Below, piece by piece: positions 25,501 through 34,582 of a stretch of 64,000 nucleotides of DNA. Source of the DNA: Dipylidium caninum. Taxonomy: Eukaryota; Platyhelminthes; Cestoda; Cyclophyllidea; Dipylidiidae. Under the pieces are notes generated by a model. It did no database searches and was not told where the DNA came from. It was given only the letters and a program-made list of their open reading frames with translations. Location: positions 2,728,001 through 2,792,000 of the forward strand of contig QEYB01001046.1 of NCBI GenBank assembly GCA_017562135.1, read 5' to 3'. The number at the start of each line of letters is the position of its first letter. Within the stretch, counting starts at the first letter, position 1. The translations under genes were made by a program, and so were the position numbers.

Positions 25501-28500
25501 GCCTCTGCGTTTCCTCTCGATAAAATTTCGTTTTTTTATCGGCATCGGAAAACCGCAAACGGAATAGTCTATCCGCATTCTCCCCTTTTTATGTTATTAG
25601 AGGCATTCTCTTCGCTATTTGCCTCTAATTTGACGAAGTGATTAATAAACTTCTATATGTCCTTCTTTTAGAGCGGGCAGTAACTCGAAAGATAGTGGGA
25701 AATATTACCTGGTTTTATGGTCAGTTCATTCCTCATGTGCAAAAGTCCTTATTGGATCAGCAAAAGCCAATACGTAAAGAAATGAAAAATTTCATATCAG
25801 TCACGAAATGGGGTGACTACATAGGATTCTGGACAATGAAAGGAAACGTGGATCGATGCAAACGCGCCATTCATAAACACGTATGCTCCCGTCGTTTATT
25901 TCATTTTATCATTCATTTGTCCTAACAACTGCTACTGTTTTTAGGTTCGTGCCTGGGAAGGAGTTTTGCGTCAATCAGTGAAACCATATTTTGAAGCTGC
26001 GACGAAGATATCCTTTGAAGTTTCCCTCTCCGATGCCCTATTGTCCACCATCGAAAATGTGGGTCTTTTAAAAGACGCAAATCCCAGTATTTTTCAGCTT
26101 TCTTTTGAGTTGCGGAAACAATTATCAGAACTGTCTCAGAAGAGAAAACTACCCCTTAATATAAGGCATGTTCACCCGATTGATGACTTTTCTCATTAAT
26201 CACAACCTCTAATTGTCCACTACGTGTCATCTCAGTTTCCGATTTATATGCGCCTTCAAGTGTATCCTTAAGTAGTTTGTTTGCTGATTATTTTTCATAT
26301 GCACCTTATTTGAGTCTCTGTTGCTTCACAATATCATTTATCTCGTCACTGGAATGGTTTTCACCCAAAACCAAGGGTAACTCGTTTGTTTCTCTGTGGA
26401 ACTTATCAAACTGATACCTTATCTACGATTTCTAGACGTCTACCCATTCTGACCAAACGCTTTAAAACTCATATGTTGCAAATCGAAAAGCATGCTCCTT
26501 GTCTCTTGTGGATTCGGCAGTTGCATGAATGCCTGGAAGACTGGATGATGCGTGTCAAGGAGCTGTCGCGTTCAACTCAACGATTAGACTCTGAATCTCC
26601 ACCTCAAATGACTCTACTGGCAGTCCTAAACGAAAAGGAAGGAGTTTCACAATCTAACAAGATTAACTCGAAACAGCTCGATGAAGCTGACATTCGAAGG
26701 GCGAAGGATTGGGTCAGTCTATTTTCCGCTCTTCAACAAAGCAAAAAACTTGCTCTCACTGACTGGTTTCGTCTGTCTCTCGGTCGCAGACGTATGGTTG
26801 CTACTTCACGTAACAAGAAGTATGTCTCATATCCTGGCTAAGTATTTCCTCAACTATGTACTAAGAGTGTTATTTGATCGTAGATGCAATGATGAAAACG
26901 AATGGAACGACGATCCTGAAGCCGAAGCACTTGAGGACTTGCCGAATTGGGAAGTTAATGACGCCCATGAACAGGATGACATTTGCCTAGGTTTGTCTTA
27001 TCGCCGGGGCCTCAGAAAAAGCCCCTTTGAGAAATCATGGGGCAGTTTGCTGTCGAATCTGGGTGACATACGGAATTCCTCCGTTAACCCCCTACCTGCT
27101 TCCATAGATCAGCTGGAACGCCTTATTTCTTCGAGCACTATCTGTAACCTGTGAGTATCCTATAATTCACTGGATTGATTTGTTTGCATGGGTCAAGTTC
27201 CAGTTTTCTTTTAGTCGAAAATTTGCATCTGAGAGTCTTGCCCGGCTACTTTCTCTCCGATCTGGTCTACCACGACACCCGGAAAATCCCGAACATGTTG
27301 ACGATCTTGGAGGTCGTGAGGGTGTGGAGCGTCTCCTCGGATCACTTGATGATCTCATATTGCACTGTGTGAACGCATTTGAGCCCTTCGACAAACTACA
27401 GTCGATCTTAAGGAAACTAAGGGATCGCGTGGAAGCGATTCATGTCTCCTATAATGAAGTCCCAGCAACCGGCACAATCTTGCCTTGCTCTAACCGTGCG
27501 ATACGAAAATTGAGGGTGGGTTCGAATATTTTTGTTGTAATCATTATATTTTGATCTTCCCGTTTTTCATGCAGGCTTCACGTCAAAGAATAGCCCTACT
27601 CGCATCTGAATGCGTTCAACATTGGAATAGGTTCTCTGAGACCTGCTCCAGTCTATCTACGCCAGCCTCAGTGAATTTTAGGCGTCTTCTTGCTGCCAAC
27701 TCAGAGTATCTTCCTGCAGAAATGTTATCTTGCGACTTGTCAACAACCTTATCTGATTTCCGTCCTCGATTAGAGGAAATTGCACACCGTTTAAATCAAC
27801 GTATTCCACAAACATGCATTTCAATCACTGACGACATCTTAAATCAACAAAAGACACTTTCTCAGGCGGCAGACGATTTCCTGCAATGTTGTGGGGAAAT
27901 TAATTTGAAAATCTGTCCCAATACAACCCTCTTTTCAAGTTTATTCTCTGTTGCCGAATCAATCTCTGCTGAGGTTAAGATTTCCGGTGAATTGATCACT
28001 TCATCGACGTTGAATCCTGGCGTATCTACTACTTTTCAAGACAATGTTGACGCTCTTATCTCGAAGATTCTGATCAGTTTCCAGAACCTCAAACAGATCG
28101 ACGAGGATGTAGAAGTGGAAAGGGGCATGATCGATCAACTGTCAGGATGTGCTGTCACATTGTCTACCAAATGCATTACGAAATTGGCGACTCTTACTTC
28201 CAGCCTTGAACGCCTTACTCCCACCTCGACTGATGATATCATCTGCCTTCAGAGCCTAACTCCCCTTATCACGTCTTTCCTCTATGTTATAACCCTTCGT
28301 CTTCGGCACTTCCTCTCTCTCCTGATCTCCTGGCTCAGCCTTGGTGAATTTCTCGCACAAGTGGCTTTCCGTCTTCTAAACGATGGTTTTTGTAAACCTG
28401 CTGCTCTTTCTAAGATCAGAGCGGTAGGTGAACAGTCTGGAAAGGAAGACTCTTCGGCTGATGGTTTGGACGCCGGCTCCTCAAACAATAAAGATGGCGA

Positions 28501-31500
28501 TGGTGGTTGTACGAGTCTCACTGAATCCGGCGTGGACACCAGTGGTGCCAAGGATGTTTCGGATGAACTACAATCTCAAGAGCAAATTGAGGGCACAATA
28601 GATCAGCAGGGCCCGACCGCAAAGGATAGAAGTCAACTCCAACCTAATTCCACAGAGGAGGGAATTGAAATGCCAGATGACTTCGACGGCGCCCTGAATG
28701 AGGATGATGAACGTCAAGAAAAGGATCCACAGGCGGAATGTGATGAAGAGGATGACTTCCAAGACATCGATGAGCAAGTTGGGGAGGCTGGTGATGAGCC
28801 TGATGAAGTCAATCAAGAAATGTGGGCTTCTAATACCGAGGAAGATGATACGGATGAGGAAAAGGAGTGCAAAAATGCTGACCTTAATGAGGCAGGAGTT
28901 GAAGATCGTGGAGTTCGCAAGTCGGAAGCCTCGAAATCAACGGCGATAAATGAAAAGATGCAACAGTGTGAAAATCCCTTTAGTGAACATGTGGGAGACA
29001 ACGATGAGGACAAAGGTACCGGTCTTGATGCTATCGAACCCGCCGTTAGTGATGACACTGCAGAGGCTGCAAGGGCCAGTGGAAGTGAGACGGTGGCTGG
29101 AGATGGGAAAGAGACCGATGAAGGTAATGCCGCGGAGACGATGAAACAGGACGAACAGAGGTTGGCTCAACAGGAGGCAGATGCTATGGAAACTGAAGAG
29201 TCGGATGAGAAACAAAATGAAGGTATGATTGAAGAGTTTGGTGAGAACCTGGATATTCAACCAAATCCTGATGAATTCGGGAGCGTAGATGGTGGGTTTA
29301 TTAGTTATTTTTGCTACCTTGTTTTTATTGGCGGATTTTATACCCTTTTCTCTATGTATCAGAGCCCCAAAATCACCAGAACGAACTTAATTTGGAAATG
29401 CAACCGATGGAGGTAGACGATTCCGATAAAAATGAAGACTTAGGTGAAATTGAGGCAAATGATGGAACTGGTGAGTCATCTTGTGGCCCTCTTTCTCTGA
29501 TCTCTTTTCCCATTTAAACGAATTTCTTTCTCATACTCTCTCAGATCCCCAAGGTTCGGAGCTTGCAAACGAGGATCTCATCTCTGAGTATCACCCTGGG
29601 GTTGGCGACTTAAATACGGGCAATGTAAATACTTCTTTCGATGCTTGTTCATGTTCATAATTCCACTAAAATCCGATTTTTACACTTTAGAACGGAGCCT
29701 ACGATCAAGTTTCTGGTGTAGACGACGTGAGTTAAACCCTCTTAATGGTCGATAATACGTACGCAAAGTAAAACTAATCAGTTTTTAAATTAACCTTCCT
29801 TGACTATCTGACCTTAAATCTCCGTGAAAACTTTCGGTCATTATTGCCATTGAAAATTCATTCCTTGTTAAAAGAAATGTCGAATCTCCCCTTTTGAGAC
29901 TTTATACCGCTTTTTGTATGGTTACACTTTTCAGACCGGCCGGTCATTTCCTAATAGGCCAATTTTCTATTTTAGAACCGAAATGAGGCTAATTCAGCCG
30001 ATACAGAAGATGTAGGTAAAGATCCTCATGGCGTTGAGGAGCCGGAAGAGCCGCAGGATCAGCCGTCAGCGAGTGGTTTTGGAATGGAGACTGCTCAGTT
30101 CTCTACGGGACAGCCTTCAACACCAAAACGTGGAACCTCTTCAGAATCCTCTTACAGGCGGCGTCATCAAGGGCCGCGACCGACCTCGGACCGACGCACT
30201 ATTCAACGTGACAAATTGCAGCACCAGAACCCTATTCGTCAGGCACGTAGGGTTGTTAATGCCTTCATTTGCCGTAATGAATTACCTCTTGTAACTAGTA
30301 TCTCATAGTCTTGGTGACTATCTGACAAAAAATATAACTCACGAACAGTGATTATTCAAACTATTACATGCAAGTCTTTCCGCTTTTACTGGTGGCAAAC
30401 AGTGAACTAACGAGTGTTTCATAAAGTACTGTAAATTCTAACCTCTCCAATATTTTTTTATTGCAGACAGAGATTCTAGAAGCCCCAGAAGAGACGCCCT
30501 CGACAGGGGATATCGAGTCGGAGGTGGAAAGAAAAGGTGGAGCGATAGAGCATGTGGCAGACGAAACCGCAGCAGCGTCACTGACTGCCTTCGATTCCGC
30601 TACCGAAGCACAACAAAAAGAGAATGTCGGCATGAGCGAGAACCCAGACGATGGCGCAGATCCTGGTGCTGACCCTAAGCTGGAACAACCAAAGGCGTTG
30701 GAACACACTGACACGCCTATCGGAGAGGTGACATATATCGACGTATCTAGATAGCTTTCACCATTAGTTCTGTTTATTTTCGTCCTCATTTTATCTTGGA
30801 TTTTATGACCTCATTTGAAAGACTCACCCCCCTTTCTTTTATTACAACCTACGAAAGCATCGTCAAGCCAGATAATGCCTCGAGGAGACCGTAATCGTGT
30901 AAAAAAGATTGGGCATAGTTTTTTCTGTGTTAAATCAATTTTTCTGGGAGGCTTAATTCTTCGCGCTATTCAATAATACCGCTTTTCTCTTCTACTCCCT
31001 GTTTTTAACCCAGTCTAGTGCCCTGCCATCCACATCCAACACCAAGAGTGAAGAAAAGAACGAAGAAATTTCCAACAGTAATGGCACTGAAGTACGCACT
31101 TTGCCGAAACTCGACATGGAGGTAATCGCCACTCTCGGTGTCCAACGCCCCCCCGAGTCATTCTTCAGCACCCCGCTCACCATACCCGCAATACCAGCAG
31201 CAGATCAAGACGACCTGGCAACGCCGCGGGTGGAGTTACTTCGTCGCAGTGGTAATCGGCATGACGACAACGCCGACGAAGGACACGCGCCTGTATCTGA
31301 CACAGAATTTACGTGGGGCACCTGTGTGGAACGCTCCTCTGCCTTATCTGTTCAACTCTGCGAGGCTCTTCGGCTAGTCCTTGAACCCACTCGCGCCTCT
31401 CGCATGAAAGGCGACTTCCGAACAGGAAAAAGGCTAAATATGCGCAAAGTTGGTCACAGTATCAATGACTTTAAATCACTTGCCTGACACTTACTGCCGA

Positions 31501-34121
31501 TTTTTTTATTTAAGCGTATGATATCGATTTCTTCAATGAGGAGTCGATTAGGGGTCTGGTCACATTCGGTTTATGGACCGAACATGGTATTTTCAAACTT
31601 GAGTCAGATTCCCGCTTTGATATCCTTAGGGAAAGTTTTAGGTGAACTAGGCGTCTTGTTTAAATCCGCAATTGCATGGATAAATTAAAGTCACGAAATG
31701 AATTTTTCAGTGCTCTTATTCCTCTGGTTTGTAGATAATTCCTTACCTGGCAAGTCAGTTCCGGAAAGATAAGATTTGGATGCGCCGTACGCAGCCAAAC
31801 CAACGGGATTATCGGATTCTCATCGCTGTAGACGACTCATCTTCCATGGCAGACAATCTCTGCAAGCAGGTAAAACAGTTGTTTCCCACCACTGGTCCAT
31901 CACCGTAACTGTACTCACCCATACCTTCTGTCCCCTGTTTGCAGATGACCTTCGAAGCGTTGGCCACGGTGATAACCGCGCTAAACCTTCTCGAAGCTGG
32001 TAAAATCGGCATCTGTAGGTACGTACTTCAATCAAGATGCTTATTTTACGAGACACGTCGGCGTATTTCAGTCTACAACAAATTTAATAGCTTTCAGGAA
32101 TCTTTTACTGATCGCCACGGTATACTTTGCACTGAGCGACTAACTTTAGATATTGGATTTTGAAATTGCCCTATTGAGTGCGTTAAACTTACGCACTTTT
32201 GTGGATTGTGAGAAAATCCTGCAATTTTGTTATTGAAATACATATTGTCTTTGACGCTCTGCAGCTTTGGTGAATCGGTTGAAGTGGTGCATGGTTTGGG
32301 CGAACCGTGGACCAGCGAAATGGGCGCCGTATTGCTGACCCAATTCACTTTCAAACAGTCTCGGACATCCCTCACTCAGGTACCGCTCCTCCACATTCCT
32401 TCAGCCCACTGGCTGGCTCGGTCCTCGCGGCCCACCTCACTGTGATCATAGGCGTGCACTTTGTCTTGTCACTCTACTGATAACCGAGCAGTCCCTTGGG
32501 ACAATAAGCCCAATTGTTTGTGGCAGATTCCGATGGCGATTTATTCCAAAAAAGGTCACTTCAGTAATTTTCCCAGTTATCGTTAAAAATGTCTTGGTTA
32601 AAAAAGCTCTTCTTAGGTAGAACCAGCCTCATTTAAAATTACTTAACCCCTATCTCCTCCTTGGGGACAAATGGATTGTCGTTAAAGTTCTTTAGCATTT
32701 GGTGGAATTTATGTCATATTACTTTCTCCGAATTACTTGTCTTGAGCCTAAAATGGAGGATTCCAGCCCTTTTTTGCCAATAAAAAAAATTTCTTGCGTG
32801 CTTAAAATCCTCCCGTGCAACCCCGCAGACAAAATGAGTAGTTGATTTCCCTCTGTAGCTATTCCCATGCTGTTGACATTTTTGTGTTGAAACGACCATG
32901 TTTCCCCACCCTTTGGAATTTGTAGACCTCACTCGCTCTCGAGGCGATGAGATCGCCCTCCACTTAGGTTAAGCACACACCGACCTTTGATATCACGATT
33001 TATCATGCAGCTGCTCCAGACTGCGGTGGCACTGATGCAGGCGGCGGGCGAGGGCAACACCGGGAGGCGTGGGGTCGCCGCCAGCCAAACTCCTCCTCAT
33101 CCTCTCCGACGGCGTCTTTTCCGAGGACCCTAAGAGTCCCAACCTCCAGGCCGCAGTGCGGTTGGCCCGTGACCACCAACTCTTCATCGTTTGCATTATC
33201 CTCGATGATGTTAAAAAGAAGGTAAATTGAATTAAATTTTTACCCACCGGTCCCACACGCACCGCTTTCAAATCTCAACTTCTACAATTTAGTGTTTTCA
33301 TACCAGCTTCGTGTACCTTCGGCGTGTATTGCTTTGTTTCCATTTAGCACATTTTTGATCATTCCTGAATAGTAGACGGTCAAAATGACATTAAACTACA
33401 GAAAATACCTAGAGCCAACCAATACGTACATCTCTCATCTTCAATCCGGCCTTAGTTGCGTTTCCATTTCTGCACTGCCTGGTTGTTTGCGCTTCACCTT
33501 TCACTGTAATATCAACACCCACCGAAATCACGACACTTTATCTCGAGTAACTTTTTTGCTCATTAGTTTTGCATAGTAACACCAAAATCTTCCAAGTATC
33601 AGTGCGACTGATATACTTTATTTTAAGCGTACACCGACGCGAGTAAACATGGGCCGAATTGTAGAAACAGGATTTTTGGCTGGAAATGCCTCCAAGCTTT
33701 CCATAAGTACGAAATAGCGCCTCTATGATTGTATATTTGTCGGCTTTTTTCGTTTCCATCTAAGTTCGGATAAAAAGCAAACAAGTTCTTAGTGGACAAG
33801 TCTTTTATGAGCAAATTGCGCGAGCTAACTGAAATTGTCGTCAAATACACTCGTATTTCTCAATTGAAGATGTCAGATGTAATCCTCACAGCCTCTTTCC
33901 CTTTTGGGCAGCATTCAGTATTTGACCTGAAACGATACACAGGGCCGGGCCGACTGACGCCGTACATGGACATCTTCCCACTCCCCTTCTATATCGTCTT
34001 GCGCGATGTCACCGCTCTTCCCCGACTGCTCGCCGAGGCATTGCGTCAGTGGTTCGAGCTCGCTTCCGCTACTGCTGGGGGCGGTGGCGATCCTGGCCTC
34101 TCGGCGGTGACACCACCCTAG
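279..34121 (+). CDS. MDN1: Midasin (Rea1/MDN1), giant AAA+ ATPase of ribosome assembly, 5'-partial
   Basis: Midasin is a nuclear, dynein-like AAA+ machine that uses ATP and its C-terminal MIDAS domain to pull assembly factors (Ytm1/WDR12, Rsa4/NLE1) off pre-60S ribosomes. Six Walker A modules, a long linker, an acidic tail and a MIDAS motif appear in family order. Exons: 279-1015, 1117-1510, 1574-1901, 2333-2687, 3438-3746, 3966-4051, 4613-4913, 5048-5354, 6004-6268, 6865-7115, 7200-7379, 7965-9113, 9480-9709, 10627-10749, 11310-11507, 12130-12237, 13114-13305, 14002-14254, 14728-14935, 15088-15304, 15654-16013, 16371-16521, 16613-17632 (uncertain inside), 17704-17930, 18608-18694, 18760-18814, 18859-19071, 19412-19696, 19775-19987, 20513-20566, 21007-21308, 21900-22359, 22441-22699, 23191-23489, 24058-24153, 24228-24322, 25249-25492, 25672-25880, 25945-26165, 26436-26819, 26884-27150, 27215-27515, 27575-29291, 29363-29470, 29545-29624, 29691-29726, 29976-30242, 30467-30727, 31014-31448, 31735-31869, 31945-32018, 32265-32379, 33011-33221, 33912-34121. 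About 5,200 codons are visible (human protein about 5,600 residues). Phases agree at nearly all junctions. Several apparent single-base frame breaks are listed as findings. Introns hold nothing I recognise apart from two short tandem repeats. Confidence 0.95.
1574..4051 (+). other. MDN1: MDN1 exons 3-6: AAA2 module
   Basis: Second AAA+ module. Walker A GETGIGKT lies at 1671-1694, and NLNQQSDSVDLLGGFKPVD follows as in other midasins. Walker B is WVLLDEINLAPGELLDCLAG in exon 4. Exon 5 has HPDFHLFAAMNPSTDVGKR and GLRNRFTEIHLAELE with the arginine-finger region. Exon 6 begins LRTLCRALTESSRG. The reading frame breaks between FAFIEG and ALEDGDW at a GGGG run (2551-2554). The exon 6/7 junction is uncertain: donor GTAATC at 4052 with acceptor ending at 4612 gives consistent phases. 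Confidence 0.88.
4613..7115 (+). other. MDN1: MDN1 exons 7-10: AAA3 module
   Basis: Third AAA+ module. Exon 7 holds VEGYWIPEGP and NLRDLARVVSAA; exon 8 starts at 5048 in matching phase 2 and carries Walker A GETSVGKT (5073-5096), RINNHEHTDLQTYLGSYT and Walker B WIILDELNLAPTEILEALNR. Exon 9 continues VLDENRELFITETQEMV, then RKMLSRALRNRFVELHFDPL. Exon 10 holds GKDGFITLRDLFRWGERYRL. All motifs are intact and match metazoan midasins closely. The intron after exon 9 contains a 30-bp tandem duplication. Confidence 0.92.
6326..6388. repeat. 30-bp tandem duplication in MDN1 intron
   Basis: Two directly adjacent copies of a 30-bp unit starting ACCATTTTAAAACAG, plus 3 further matching bases, perfect across 63 bp. 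It lies in the intron after MDN1 exon 9 and does not touch splice sites. Confidence 0.9.
7200..9113 (+). other. MDN1: MDN1 exons 11-12: AAA4 module
   Basis: Fourth AAA+ module. The Walker A is split by an intron: GETG ends exon 11 (7369-7379) and CGKTT opens exon 12 (from 7965), phase 2. Walker B is FLLDEISLADDAVLERLNSL, followed by MNPGGDYAKKELSPALRNRF and TEIWCP. Exon 12 is long (1149 bp) and contains a frame change at a GGGGGG run (8961-8966); beyond it the frame ends in SDGLYGCKPFFIEKG, which matches the human NLWGIHPFFIPRG region. Confidence 0.9.
9154..9183. repeat. 15-bp tandem duplication in MDN1 intron
   Basis: Two adjacent perfect copies of TGAAATCATAAATGG, followed at once by a run of G. 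It lies 41 bp after MDN1 exon 12. Confidence 0.85.
9480..13305 (+). other. MDN1: MDN1 exons 13-17: AAA5 module
   Basis: Fifth AAA+ module. Exon 13 has Walker A GSPGVGKT (9617-9640) and VVRINLSEAT. Exon 14 (123 bp) has SDLFGCDLPVEG, FAWRDGPLL and the first half of Walker B, WILLDE. Exon 15 completes it with MNLASQSVLECLNACLDHRG and carries LPKSFLNRFTQ. Exons 16 and 17 hold the lid, ending with WEFNLRDLLRWGDLL. All five exons join in phase 0 except the entry to exon 13 (phase 1). Confidence 0.92.
14002..16013 (+). other. MDN1: MDN1 exons 18-21: AAA6 module, degenerate nucleotide site
   Basis: Sixth AAA+ module. The Walker A is again split by an intron (GPRGAG from 14239 to 14254 plus the next base, then KRS from 14730). 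The P-loop lysine is followed by Arg instead of the usual Thr or Ser. The Walker B equivalent is WVMLENAQLC, without the Asp-Glu pair; human AAA6 (LLMDNVNFC) also lacks the catalytic Glu. PSVLDRLNSLLEPEGE, ISERGL and ISRAMRNRGIEI are conserved. Exon 21 (15654-16013) begins the lid and linker. Confidence 0.9.
16371..28430 (+). other. MDN1: MDN1 exons 22 to mid-43: helical linker
   Basis: This is the long, weakly conserved linker arm between the AAA ring and the acidic tail. Landmarks that fix the frame against other midasins are FDARW (about 16690), AWVVWGALQMHCAFPISHLD (about 18975), EWPDHPALVK (about 23475), EWEKNAARHVSLST and WRKLELR (24228-24322), GEFYPRWRLLTALYGA (about 25418), GLSYRRGLRKSPF (about 26990) and SLARLLSL (about 27235). 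Exons are short, several under 100 bp. The model is weakest in 16522-16803 and at 17930. A 44-nt intron is proposed at 18815-18858. The intron after exon 39 appears to use a GC donor (26166). A frame break lies near 25383. Confidence 0.75.
28430..30727 (+). other. MDN1: MDN1 acidic D/E-rich segment, exons 43-48
   Basis: This region is very rich in Asp, Glu, Ser, Gln and Asn, as in all midasins, where it forms a long flexible tether carrying the MIDAS domain. The conserved piece EMPDDFDGALNEDDE (about 28670) aligns with the human EMSEDFDGKMHDGE region. Exon 43 supplies the bulk and ends at 29291; then come exons of 108, 80 and 36 bp, followed by about 267 and 261 bp. A basic patch, RRRHQGPRPTSDRRTIQRDK (about 30158-30217), falls inside the acidic tract. 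The end of exon 47 is either 30242 (GC donor) or 30251 (weak GT donor). Confidence 0.85.
31014..34121 (+). other. MDN1: MDN1 exons 49-54: C-terminal MIDAS (VWA-like) domain
   Basis: This is the metal-dependent domain that grips the UBL domains of Ytm1/WDR12 and Rsa4/NLE1. Exon 49 ends with LVLEPTRASRMKGDFRTGKR; exon 50 carries KDKIWMRRTQP and the MIDAS motif DDSSS (31831-31845, DxSxS). Exons 51 and 52 give ALNLLEAGKIGICSFGESVE. Exon 53 has LLLILSDGVFSED and FIVCIILDD, but its first third is out of frame with the rest by one base. Exon 54 reads FPLPFYIVLRDVTALPRLLA, then EALRQWFELAS, and stops with TAG at 34119-34121, within a few residues of the human terminus. Confidence 0.93.
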
Positions 34122-34582
34122 ATCTACGCACATTTTACACCTTATTCAACTTATGGCACTGATTTTGTATGATACACAATGAAATTTTTTGTCCCTCTCG
34201 ACAATTAACTCCTCTGGTTCCTTCTCGCATTTCTCACTCCTGTCAGGGCAAATTTCCCATATTTGCTGACAAATATGCACGTACGGGGGTTCCTGCAAGT
34301 GCGTACAAGTCTGTGAGTGGAGTTACTAATCCACCATGCGATTACTGGTTCGTCCAGTCCCACATTTTCGGCAATGCCAAACAATGTGATGTGGTTATTT
34401 TACCGGCAAAGTTCGAGTTCGTTGATGAAGTCTCCCCTTCAAATCACTGGTCGACCTTCCATATGATAATTTCATGTGGTGCCGTCAAGGTTCTTATTCT
34501 GTGATTGCTGTGATGATTGTTTCGAGAAAATATCTATTTACTTAGAAAAGTATTAAATAAATCTTAGCACACGAAAATATAT
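34122..34582. other. Convergent spacer between MDN1 and PMS2
   Basis: This 461-bp spacer must hold both 3' UTRs. Short open frames are present, but none resembles a known protein. An AATAAA on the + strand at 34556-34561 is the only canonical poly(A) signal for MDN1. No TTTATT (the minus-strand form) was seen for PMS2. Confidence 0.6.
34556..34561 (+). terminator. Putative MDN1 poly(A) signal
   Basis: AATAAA lies 435 bp after the MDN1 stop codon and 21 bp before the PMS2 stop codon. Cleavage 10-30 nt downstream would place the MDN1 mRNA end within or at the edge of the last PMS2 coding exon, so the two transcripts would overlap in antisense. Confidence 0.45.
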
